Part shown: positions 25,401-34,659 of the stretch, piece after piece
Layout of the letters: each line of letters starts with the position of its first letter
Numbering within the stretch: position 1 is the first letter of the stretch
Source: Heterotrichella gracilis
Lineage: Eukaryota; Sar; Xanthophyceae; Tribonematales; Xanthonemataceae
Length of the DNA stretch: 64,000 nucleotides
Assembly (NCBI GenBank): GCA_032358255.1
Contig: JAULBX010002667.1
Span: 1-64,000 of the forward strand
Direction of reading: 5' to 3'
Notes under the pieces: model-generated
The model's database searches: none
Told to the model about the DNA's origin: nothing
What the model saw: the letters and a program-made list of their open reading frames with translations, nothing else
Translations under genes and position numbers: made by a program

Positions 25401-28400
25401 CACACCACCCCACCACCACATCTCCCCCACCCACCCACCTCTGACACAGGGCAGCAGGCAGCGTCTCCTGTGCTGACTCAGCGCTCGCCAGGTCAGCACC
25501 AGGGAAGCAGCTGGCATCAGGCGCCCCCGAGCTGGGCCTCTTGCCTAGTTTGGCATCAGCGGAAGCTGACCCTGAAGCTGCCTTCCTGCCATGCCGCGGC
25601 TCCCGCTGCATGGGTTCGGAGGGCCTGGGTGGGGATTCGCCCTCGGGCAGGGGTTGCCACACCAGGGGCTTCACCTGCTCTGCCAGCCTGGGGAGGATAG
25701 GGTTGGGGATTAGGGTGTGAAGTCAACCCCTGTGACCTTTGTGTTTCAAAAAATCTACGCTCGGACAGGGGCAGCATGCCCGTGATGCCAAGTGAACACG
25801 TCAACGTGATTTTTGAATCCCCACCTGTCCCCGTAGCGATCCCAGACGTGGCGCATCTTCATGCGGCTCAGCTTCTCGACCTCCTTGGCGTCCAATCCCT
25901 GGGATGCCAGCGCTGGGCCGTGGGCTTCCATGAATTCCTTGATCGCGCGGTAGAAGGTGTCCAAGTCCTTGTCCTTTATGTGCTGGGACTTGCTTTCGTA
26001 AGTGGGGATGCGGTCCAGGGGGAGCTGCGGAAAAAAAATGGATGACAATCTCAGCAATTTCAGCACCAATATGTGCAAATGCCAGGAGGACTTTACTCTA
26101 TCACTGATAAATTAAAGTCCTTTTGCAACCGCATTCTGACAGCGTGGCTTCATTTAAATGTATCATTTTCAGCAGCATCAAATATGACCGCTGGAGTGAC
26201 TCCTCCTACCCACCTACATGCTGCGCAATTTGGGTGCAGCGAGTTGCTTATTGAACGGGCACAAGGTCCCACAGGCGCTGCAGAAATGCATGGAAATGAC
26301 ACAGGAATCAGCGACATCTTTTAGCAATCAGGGTCCAGGGTTCTTGGACATATCCTAGGGTTTACATTCAGGGTTTTGGGTACCTGTTTCCTCAGGTGGA
26401 AGAACCTGGTGAGCACCGCGCACGGGAGGCTCTTTATCATGCCCTTAGGGTTTAGGGTGCAGGGTTTAGGGTACGCCGTCCCCACCTGTTTCCTCAGGTG
26501 GAAAAACCTGGTGAGTACTGCGCATGGGAGGCTCTTAATCATGGCCGCCTTGTCCGACAAATCCACTGGGGGCAGGGCTGAAGGGTCAAAACCCTCTTCG
26601 ATCTTCACACGGGCAAGCAAGTGGTGCTTGCTGGTGCCTGCGGGAGGGTTTTGGTAGGGTTTTGGTAGGGTTTGAGCAGGGTTTGCATAGGGTTTGGGTA
26701 GGGTTGAGCGCATGGCAAGGGGGATGGGTTGCCACTGCAGCAATGGTTTTCAAAGGGCATGCGCAGTGGTCAGGGTGTGGGCTTTTTAGGGGGCTTGCAG
26801 CAGAGATGGGGTTTTTCAAGGGTTTCCACCCAACCCTGTTTTCAAATGTAGGGATTTGTCGCCCAACACCCACCTCCGGCCCAGCCCTTCTTGTCCTTCC
26901 TCTCCGCCCCAGGCTCCCCTTCCTCCGCCTCCCCGTCCTCCCCCTCCCCTTCCCCTCCCCTGCCACCCCCCTTAGCCCCCTTGGCCTGCTTGGCGCGCTT
27001 CTCCCCCCCTCTTGACGTGCGCTTGCGCTTGCTTTTCCCCTTGGCTGCCTTGGCAGGAGGGCTGTCCTCATCCTCTTCCTCATCTGGGTACACTGCACCA
27101 ACACGCACAAATTCAATGATGTATCATTTTGTTTAATAATGATTTCTGTTTATTACCTTATATACACTGCACCAGCACACGCACACACACAGTCATTGGC
27201 CAAGGTGTGCACACACACACACACACACATGCATGCGCACACACGCACACACGAGTAATGGTGACCCTCTCCAAAACCTGTATTACATGAAGGCTGTCGT
27301 GATAAAATCCTTCATCACCACCCGCTGCCCTAAATCTTCCTCTGAATACACAGCCCTATCAAGCAAGCCGATGATGAAAACCCTGAACCAAACCCTACAC
27401 CCTAAAGCCACCACCCACCTTCACCACTGCATCCCCCACCCGCACCACCACCCACCCCTCGCCAACCACCCTCACCCCCCACCCTTCACCTGTCGGCTCC
27501 CTCGGCACCCACTCCCCCTCCACCCACGCCACCCCACTCCGCAGCCGCCCCAGCACCACCAACTCCGCCCTCCCCGCAAGCTCTATGCTCACCCTCCCCC
27601 TGCGCACACGGCCAGGCAGAACCTCCCCCTCCCACCACGCCCCGTCATCGTTCATGTCTACTTTCTCCCCTGGCCGCCGGCTGACGCCCGTCGGCACCAC
27701 CTGTGGGGTTTTGCGGGAGGGTTCTAAGGAGGGTTTATTAGTGTTTTAGGAGGCGGATTTGCACGGTATGAGTTTAGGGCATTCCACCGGATTAGGGTTT
27801 AGGGTTTGGAGTATATGTATGCATGCGACACCACGCCCATCACCGCTCACGTCTGCTTTATCCTCTGGGCACCGATTGATACCTTCGGGCACCTGCACCA
27901 CCTACTGGCATCGATCGGTACCCAGAGGATGAGCCTATACCCTAATCCTAAACCCTAAACCCTAAATCCTAAACCTATGATAAACCTGCTCCACATACTG
28001 GCGCCAATCGGTGACCAGAGGAAGAGCAAACGTGACCCATGATGGGGCGTGGTGTCACATGCATACATATAAACCCTAAACCCTGAACCCTGCACCACCT
28101 GCTGGCATCGATTGGTACCCAGAGGAGAAAGCAAACGTGAGAAATGACAGGGCATAGTGTCACATGCATACATATAAACCCTCCCATATCACCCAGTGGA
28201 TCAAACCCCGAGAACACACATCCACCGGGAGGGTTTTAAAGGTTAATGGAGAGGTTGTATGTCTGACATTGCCATGTATCACCATCCCCATGTTGCCCAC
28301 GCACCATCCCCAGATTTGCCATGCAGCACCCTCAGATGCGCCCATGCACCAACCACACTTGCCCTGTGCAACCACCCCCATTTTCCCCAGGCATCACCCC

Positions 28401-30470
28401 CACCACTCCACCAACGCCCGAAATTGGCCATGCCCATGACACCACATTTTTCAACCCTCCATCCCATCCCATATTAGCCCCACCCACCTCAGCAGGCGGC
28501 TCTGGTCGTACCCCCGCACCCTCCCCTGTGTGCACCGTATGCCCCCCCTCTGGCACATCACCCCCCTCGCCACCGGGCACGGCCAGGCGAAACCACTCCC
28601 TCAGCTTGACATCCCCTTCCTCCCCTTCATAGAGATTATCATACTCCACCAGGCCGAAGCCAGGCTGGATTTCCACAATTTGACCGGGGAACCTGGTGAA
28701 TCCCAATGGGGAAGGGGTTTGGTGAGGGGCGGATGAAACGTGTACACGCATTAGAGGAAAGCAGCCAAGCAGCAGCATTGCATAGAAGTGGCGCAGTCCA
28801 GGTAGTAGGGATGACCAACGGTGTTGTGGTGGGGGTAGCAGATGGGTAGGGGCGGAGGCAGGACAAGTATGCAATACATGCATATAAGTAAATAGTATGA
28901 AAGATTGTGCCGCAATGCCATGCCACCAATTGAACAAGCTTGTGTGTGTCATATACAATCAACGCCATTCATGTCCTGCATTTGACTTGCATGCAACTCC
29001 ATAGATTTAAATACGAAATCTACCACGTCCACCCCCCACCGGCACCCACCAGCAGCCCTCCAGCCCCTCCTCAGCAGTGGTAGTTTCCACCCGCATACCC
29101 ACACTCACATCCGCCTCAGCCAGGGGGGTGTTATACTCTGCAGGGAGCACGCGCACCCCCCCCACCGCCGGTGGTGGCTGTGGTGGGGATGCCGGCGGCG
29201 TGGCGGCTGCAGGCGAGGAGGGGGGGGAGGGGGAGGGGGTGACGGAAGGGGACCGGGCCTTGCGCCTGCCCCCTCCCCTTAAGCGCAGTGTGCCACTCCC
29301 CCCTGGCGCCTCCAGTGGGGGGTCAGCATCACCACCACCACCACCCTCCTCGCCCTCCCCTGCTCCCTCCTGCATAATACACCACCCCTGGGTTTGGCAC
29401 CACCACCCATCACCATCTACTGTGCAGGGCGCTGCAGCAAACCGTATGCGACGCGCTCGAAACCCAACACCCTTCCCCAGGTGACGATGCTGGCGTGGCA
29501 CCGCATAGAATAGTGGTAGTGCAAGGCGCTGTGGCAGTGCTTGGTGTGCGCACCCAATGCCCTTGCACACTAAACCTAGCTGGTGTTATGTGTGCGGGTG
29601 TTGTGAAGGCAGGGTTTAGGGTTTAGGGTTTTGCCTCACCTGCCAGGTTGTTGTTGTGAGGTGCTGCAGGAGGGGAGTGAGAAGGGACCCCACCCTGCGC
29701 CACTGGGTGGCGAACCCCGCAGGGGGGGCATACAAGTGCACCTGTGGGGGCGAAAGAGGGGAGGTCATGGTGCCACCCTGGCGATGGCCTTCCAGGTGTG
29801 CTGTAGGGTTTGTAGGATTAACAAACAAGGGGAGGAGGTGTAGGAGGATACAAAGGGAGGAAATTTTGGGGGTGGGTTTGAGGGAGGGGTTGTGGGGGGA
29901 CAGTGCATGCATATGGTATGGCATGGGGGCAATGCCACACGCCATGCTGCTTTCAAAGCGCACCTTGAACCAGTGAACCAGTGCATGACGCCGTGCAACG
30001 GGGGAACACCCTTCGCTAGGGATTCAAGTAGGGTTTGGACGGGCTGGGGTCAACAACCCTAGTCCACATGGTCACCCCCCCCACCCCCCCACCCCCCACC
30101 ACCACAGCCACCCCACCTGGTGGTCCTCAGACACCACCGCCAACAGGCAACCGCCGCCAGTGTCGCACCCCGCCGGCGACCACGCAACCGCCCGCGGGCA
30201 GGCGGGCTTCCCGCCTCCCGTCAGGTCCCGCATGTGCTCCACTATGGCCCCCAGATCGCTAGCGCTGTTTTCTGGCTGGATGTTCAGGAGGCGGAAGGGC
30301 GGGGCTGGCGGCGGTAGCACGGCAAACGCCCGCGGGCCGCCTATGTTCGCTCCCGGGAGTATGGTGACGCAGGCTTCGTGGGCTATAGCGAGCAGGTTGT
30401 GTTCCGACCATGCCACCCCGTTAGGGTATGCGGCCTTGGCCAGCAAACCCTTAGAAGCCACCTCCTCCAT
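16462..30470 (-). CDS. TFIIIC delta-type subunit (GTF3C4-like) with embedded Agenet modules
   Basis: About 25 minus-strand exons span 14 kb. Starting at the ATG at 30470, exons 30117-30470 and 29640-29741 give the N-terminal WD40 signature of the TFIIIC delta subunit (PNGVAWSEHNLLAIA, then LLAVVSEDHQVHLYAPP). Later blades appear at about 20041-19880 (VAWSP ... VLALGCKGG), 19570-19265 and 19080-18740. The last exon (about 16680-16462) carries the zinc-binding end, with a CVACKRC and CLYC pair. TFIIIC recruits RNA polymerase III to tRNA genes, in the nucleus. Between the blades lie two Agenet-like stretches (about 29369-28488 and 27700-27419), a Lys-rich acidic exon (about 27090-26880), and exons at 26486-26650, 25825-26024, 25439-25687, 24697-24808, 24168-24446, 23544-23846, 23175-23264, about 22750-22839, 22058-22230 and about 21694-20493, which I do not recognise. 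A few junction phases in the Agenet part are unresolved. Two adjacent genes are less likely, because the blades need both ends. Confidence 0.65.
17213..17262 (-). repeat. Coding Asn/Ser dipeptide repeat
   Basis: AAATTC/GAATTT-rich hexamer repeats read on the minus strand as alternating Asn and Ser inside the exon at about 17465-16955 of the TFIIIC-like gene. It is an AT-rich island in GC-rich coding sequence and probably a length-variable linker. Confidence 0.7.
17600..17790. repeat. Degenerate repeat of CATGCATCACATGCT units
   Basis: Several copies of a unit running from TCACATGCATCACATGCT through CCCTATCCC to AACAAATGTCA lie in the intron between the exons near 17465 and 17830 of the TFIIIC-like gene. 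No exon sequence is included. Confidence 0.7.
20280..20590 (-). repeat. Duplicated exon end (TAAVLSQYQKVTPREF)
   Basis: The coding exon end at about 20590-20490 (TAAVLSQYQKVTPREFMRR) has a second copy at about 20365-20285, with changes such as K to N and T to I. A CCCTAAA-rich spacer separates them. The copy lies downstream in the transcript and its frame stays open over the copied part. Confidence 0.75.
21340..21529. repeat. 38-bp tandem repeat, five copies
   Basis: A 38-base unit, roughly AGCAAGCAGTGTGTGCATAG followed by GGTTTTGCTAGGGTTTTG, starts near 21340, 21378, 21416, 21454 and 21492. The second half is telomere-like. It lies in an intron of the TFIIIC-like gene. Confidence 0.85.
23522..23543. 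repeat. (CA)n microsatellite overlapping a splice donor
   Basis: The dinucleotide tract abuts the minus-strand exon 23544-23846. Read on the coding strand, the intron begins GTGTGTGTG, so the 5' splice site is part of the microsatellite. Confidence 0.75.
25066..25520 (-). repeat. Triplicated exon end (ADLASA.SAQ)
   Basis: The 3' part of the minus-strand exon ending at 25439 (coding GADLASAESAQ ... ALCQR, then GTGGGT) recurs at about 25305-25245 and 25130-25066. Spacing is about 190 bp, and each copy keeps a donor and an open frame. Only the first copy is required by the gene model. Confidence 0.85.
26385..26545 (-). repeat. Duplicated exon end (IKSLPCAVLTRFFHLRKQ)
   Basis: The exon end coding IKSLPCAVLTRFFHLRKQ (to 26486) is repeated at about 26443-26388 with the same amino-acid sequence and a GT after it. 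Only about 40 bases of TTTAGGG-like spacer lie between. Identical protein sequence despite a few base changes hints that both copies may be used. Confidence 0.85.
27190..27252. repeat. (CA)n-rich microsatellite
   Basis: CACACA tracts interrupted by GC-containing units lie in an intron of the TFIIIC-like gene, upstream (in transcript order) of the Lys-rich exon. Confidence 0.85.
27810..28180. repeat. Scattered copies of an exon start in both orientations
   Basis: The first 60-odd bases of the second Agenet-like exon (minus strand, from 27700) are copied in the preceding intron. One copy at about 27895-27815 has the same orientation. Further copies at about 27900-27940, 27985-28070 and 28090-28175 lie on the opposite strand. 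A CCCTAAA array at about 27942-27975 sits among them. Inverted copies set this locus apart from the simple tandem cases. Confidence 0.7.
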
Positions 30471-31547
30471 AGTGGGGCGTTACTTGGTGTGCGTAGGTGG
30501 TAGATGGCTGCGTGAGGGAGTGTTGACGGCCATCGTGGTGCCGCCTCCGCCAAAAATTTTCAAGCCCTATATGCATGCATTGCGAGTCATGACGGGAGTT
30601 GACCAAAAGCCCGTGAGCGTGGCACTGCCACAAGCCAATCCTTACAACTTTGTTCTACAAAACCATAGTCAGCGTCGTTCGCTACTTTATGGCAGGGATC
30701 CTCAGTTCCGAACTGGAAGTGTCACACAGTGTGGGTGCCAACCCCCGTTTAGGGTTTGCAGTAGGGCATTTTCCGCAAACGCAAGTATACTGCCCAGTGC
30801 CCCAAGCTTTGCGCACCATTCCTTTGGTTGCACTGCAGTGCACAATGTATGATAGCACACCTCTGTTGCCAATTGCGTCAACGTCAAGGCTTGTGTTGCG
30901 ACAAGTGAGGCTTAAAGTTGCGAAATGCGTATTGGTCTGTGCCAATTTTTGGGGCGAACCTCACCTCCACTTCCTGATGCGTCGTGTCGCACTGTTGCCT
31001 TGTGTTTTCACACACCTCTACACAGCAAGTAAAGGTGGAAGATTGAATTGTCTGGTATGCGATGGACTGGCAAGGGACTTGCAGCAGGCGGGGTGGTGGG
31101 CACATGCATGCATGCATTGGCAAGCACCACAGGCCACCATGTCCAGTCTCTACTACGAAAACGACAGTTTCTAGACCTGGTCCTATGTCTTACAGGAGAC
31201 TGCTGTTGGTTATGGGATCCTAAGGAGGTTCGTGTGTGTCGGGAGCAGGCCATGTGTCACGGTGCGTGCGTCTTTTGGGACCTCCAAGTTCCAGTCATAC
31301 TCGCTCGCTGGCAAGGACTGCTAATAATGCACGTTGCAACTCAACAGCCTGCAGTTGTAAGCTACATAACCTGTAGCAAGGCTTGGTGGGCGGTGCAGTG
31401 AGTCTAGTCGGTTGAGGCCTCACACACACATACACACACTTGCTAATTTGAGGGTCCACTTGTTGAGGGACACTGTCAAAGTGGATTGAAGATTTCTTGG
31501 AATTTCCACTTTGCCAAGTGTGTGTAAATCTGCTGCACCTTCTGCAG
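30471..31547. other. Divergent intergenic region, probable shared promoter
   Basis: About 1.1 kb lies between the ATG of the minus-strand TFIIIC-like gene and the first recognised exon of the plus-strand ATPase gene. Both 5' flanks should be here. A first exon of the ATPase gene with its ATG may also lie here, but none stands out. I see no clear TATA box. Confidence 0.4.
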
Positions 31548-34500
31548 GCATCGGCCCAAAGGCAGGACACCGCCCGGCAATACCACGCATGCAGCACCAG
31601 CCAGCCAGCTGGCAGCAGCGCCTTCTTTGACAGGAGGCACGAGCTGGCACGCCTCGACGCCTTGTGCGATTCCCGGCCTACCAACATCACTGTGCTGTTG
31701 GGATCCCGGGGTTGCGGCAAGAGCACCACTTTGGCCAAGTTTGCGGAGGACAGGGCCAGCATCATCTACATGGACTGCAGGGACTATGCCCTCAGCACTC
31801 CTACTGATTTTGTGAAGGTGCCTGTATCTCTTTGAGATACTTCCTTCCTTATTTCTACTTTCTTATTATTCTTATTTCACTCGAATGGTAATGAACAGTG
31901 AACACGTGATCATGCTCACGGTCTAAAATGAACACGCATTTCGTAGCAGCGCGTTGAATATTATTCTAACACGTTCACTGTTCATTACCATGCGCGCACA
32001 TGCTCACGTTCTAAAATGAACACGCATTTCACTCGAATTCACGCAACATTACAAATACAATAATAAAGCAAAATGTTTTCAATACACTATGCTTCACGTT
32101 TTACGACGCTGGAATTTTTCCGAAAATGTAACCGCTGCAGGGTGCTTTTGGATGGCTGGGAGAGTGGGCTATCGCTTGTAGCCGGGGCCCGCCAGTGGCC
32201 AGTCATCATCATTGACGAGGCCAACAGCATGATGAGGTGGAAGGGGGACACGCAGGCAACTTGCACGACCTGCTGCAGCACTTTGTCAAGCTCAGCAAGC
32301 AGCCAGGGCGCTGCCACCTGCTCATGGCCACCTCCGAGCCTGGCATCCAAGGTTGGCTGCAACAAGGTATGCATATGGTGCTTGGACACGTTTTAGGGTG
32401 TAGGGTGTAGCGTTTGCCACTGTCGCAGAAAGAGTGATGCCGAATGCTGCGTACCAGGTAGTGTGTATATCGCTTATTTCTAATCGCTAGTGCCGACTGT
32501 TGCGCTGTATCGTGCATATCCAAGCATGCATGTCACAGTTGGGGAACAAGATGATGGTGGTGGTGGGGGATGCTACTGTACATTTAGGGTGTAAACGGCT
32601 GGATACCAATACATTGATACGATTGCAAACATATGGCATGGAACTGCAGTCTGCCATCCCCTTGGTCGCTGTGCAGCTTTGCCATCCCCAATTGGCATCT
32701 CCATTTGGTACACCGAACAATTTTGAAACGTTGAAAATTCCAATGTAACACTGTCAACACTGGTTCAGCTGTCAGCTTTTCAAGTGTGTCATGGGCACAC
32801 ACGACGTTATCAGGGCTGCTGGCTACTGTCTGTGTCACTCACTGCTGACTGGCGCCTGATCCCAGGGATTGGCCCCAAGTTTTGGGAGCCCGTTGTGATT
32901 GGCGAATTTGTGGAGGCAGACGCGCGGCAGTTTCTCATGTGGGAGCTCAAAAGCCGTGGCATCAGCATTGCGGTGGAGGATGGCGTGTGGCGGAGGGTAT
33001 ACCAGGTGGGGCATTGTCTCAGGGGTAGGTCGTATGGCACCGCTTATCTGCATTGCATGTCCAACACTCTGTAATGCAACAGCAGTGTGACTAGCACAAA
33101 TGTGCCCTAGTGGGCCTCGATGATTCGGCACTATTCATCACTGTCTCTTTCCTGCATCTTCCAGTGCGGGCATGGCATGCGCTTTTCCCAATTATTGGCG
33201 TGTGTAGGGTGGTGTTCTTCAAACCTTGTGTGTCTCCATTGGAACGGCATGCATTGCTAGCCTGCAACTGACACTGCTCATTAAGAGCCCTGTGGAAACC
33301 CCCATTCTAGGGCAAACCATAACCTCAGCTTGTAGTGACCAGGATAAATAGCAGCCCTGTTACCAACTAACCACCAGTGTAGGTGTGCGGCGGCAACACT
33401 GGCAACCTTGTGCGCCTGGTAAAGAAGTTTGAAGAGGGTTCCCAGGTTGGGGAGGCAGATTTGGTGAAAGGTGGGGATACGCATTGCAATCTTGATTGCT
33501 CTTTGCATTGCGGTGAGACTTGTTGGTGGCCTCTTCCCCTATGTTTGTGGTTATCAATGCTAGTGGGGCTTGTATTGCCAAGTCACAACCTGTGATATAT
33601 GGCTCTAGTTCTTGGCTTTCTACCGGTGCTTGGGGCATTGTGCATTGTAATGCAAAGACCGTTTGCTGCACTGGGTAACACAATGTTCCCCAATGGTGCA
33701 GATTTTATTTATACAGGGTGAGGATAATAGGGTACGGTTTATACAGGGTGAGGATAATATGGTAAGCTTTATAAAGCTTTATAAAGCTGGATGGGATTGT
33801 TGACTTCCCACTGTGTCACCGGAAATCGCTCCACCCGGGAGTTGCCCATGGTCTTCGCTTGCGGCGGGCTTTCCATCAGGATCCTGTTATTCTGTTATTC
33901 TGTGTCACCCAAAAACCAAAAACCTGACACGCATTGCACGTTGCCGGCTGCAGCGCTGGAGGCTATGGTGCTGGTGCATCGGGTGCACGTGCGGTCGCAG
34001 GCGCGGGGTCTGGGCTGGACCGGCACCCAGTATGCAGAAGCTGCCCTGCAGCTGCTTGATGCACCCTTCAATGTGGTGCGGGAGGATGCCCTGCTGGCCC
34101 TGCTTGGACGCGACGTGGCAGGCTCCATGGCAACTAAAAGCCAGCAGGTATGTTATCAGGTTGTAAGAGGTTGCCCCTAAATCCTAAACCCTAAACAGTA
34201 GCCTAAACCCTCAACCCTCAACCCTAAACTGGTCTTCTGCTTGGGCGCCACGTGGCGGGGTCGATGGCAACCACAGGCCAGCAGGTACGTTATCAAGTTT
34301 CACGAGGTTGCTCCCACTTGCTTCGCCTACCGTGCGTGTGTCTTTGCTTCCCCGTCCACCCTTTTCCAGCACACAGTGATCAGCGGTATCTTGTACAGGA
34401 GGCGGCAGGGGAAGCAGTGCTGGACAGCCTCGTGGAAGGAGGCGCATTGAGTGTTCGCACGCACTCGAGCTGGGCAAGGGACATCCCCGATGAGGCCTTT

Positions 34501-34659
34501 GAAGGTGCAGGGTTTGGGGCCAAGGGTCCGGTGGTGACCACGCCATCCCCCCTGGACCTGTTCTGTATGGGCCTCATGCGGGGGGAGCTGGAGGCGTGGC
34601 GGGGCAGGGGGGGATTGTGCGCAAGAGGCTGCTGGCATGGTTTATGGTTTATGGTTTAG
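31548..34659 (+). CDS. P-loop ATPase of the archaeal-ATPase (STAND-like) family, possibly decayed
   Basis: Exon 31548-31817 gives a FFDRRHELARL start and a Walker A motif, GSRGCGKST. Exon about 32141-32369 gives Walker B in VIIIDEAN, then a LLQHFVKLSKQ ... HLLMATSEPG stretch typical of ATPases first defined in Archaea. Further exons are about 32865-33006, 33382-33444, about 33952-34147 and about 34394-34659, the last with a VVTTPSPLDLF motif. Such proteins use ATP for regulatory or chaperone-like roles; the substrate here is unknown. Two things argue for decay or error. First, the frame shifts by one base at a five-G run (32243-32247), between Walker B and the next conserved block. Second, the 31817-32141 junction does not agree in phase, so an exon is missing or lost. 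No initiator ATG was found. A last exon might extend to about 34890, where an open frame continues. Confidence 0.6.
31875..32038. repeat. Foldback element with inverted and direct repeats
   Basis: A 19-base inverted repeat has arms at 31885-31903 and 31973-31991. A roughly 32-base direct repeat (31911-31943 and 31999-32030) overlaps it. TTTCACTCGAAT occurs at both ends (31875-31886 and 32027-32038). The element lies in an intron of the ATPase gene, is AT-rich, and has no coding capacity. It looks like a short non-autonomous foldback or MITE-like insertion. Confidence 0.65.
33713..33790. repeat. Short tandem duplication (TACAGGGTGAGGATAAT) and TTTATAAAGC repeats
   Basis: A unit of about 28 bases containing TACAGGGTGAGGATAAT occurs twice, followed by three overlapping copies of CTTTATAAAG. 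It lies in an intron of the ATPase gene. Confidence 0.75.
34235..34300 (+). repeat. Copy of the ATPase exon end at 34147
   Basis: The exon end coding LGRDVAGSMATKSQQ and about 30 bases of the following intron are duplicated here with changes (coding LGRHVAGSMATTGQQ). The copies are separated by a CCCTAAA tract at about 34175-34230. It retains a GTACG donor. Confidence 0.8.

Noticed and set aside
27942-27975. CCCTAAA array as a possible chromosome end
   Set aside because: The array is short, degenerate and flanked by gene sequence on both sides, and similar tracts of both orientations occur throughout. It is interstitial.
30160-30852. A 230-codon open frame on the plus strand
   Set aside because: It runs antisense through the first exon of the TFIIIC-like gene, whose WD40 motifs are clear on the minus strand, and its protein shows no family.
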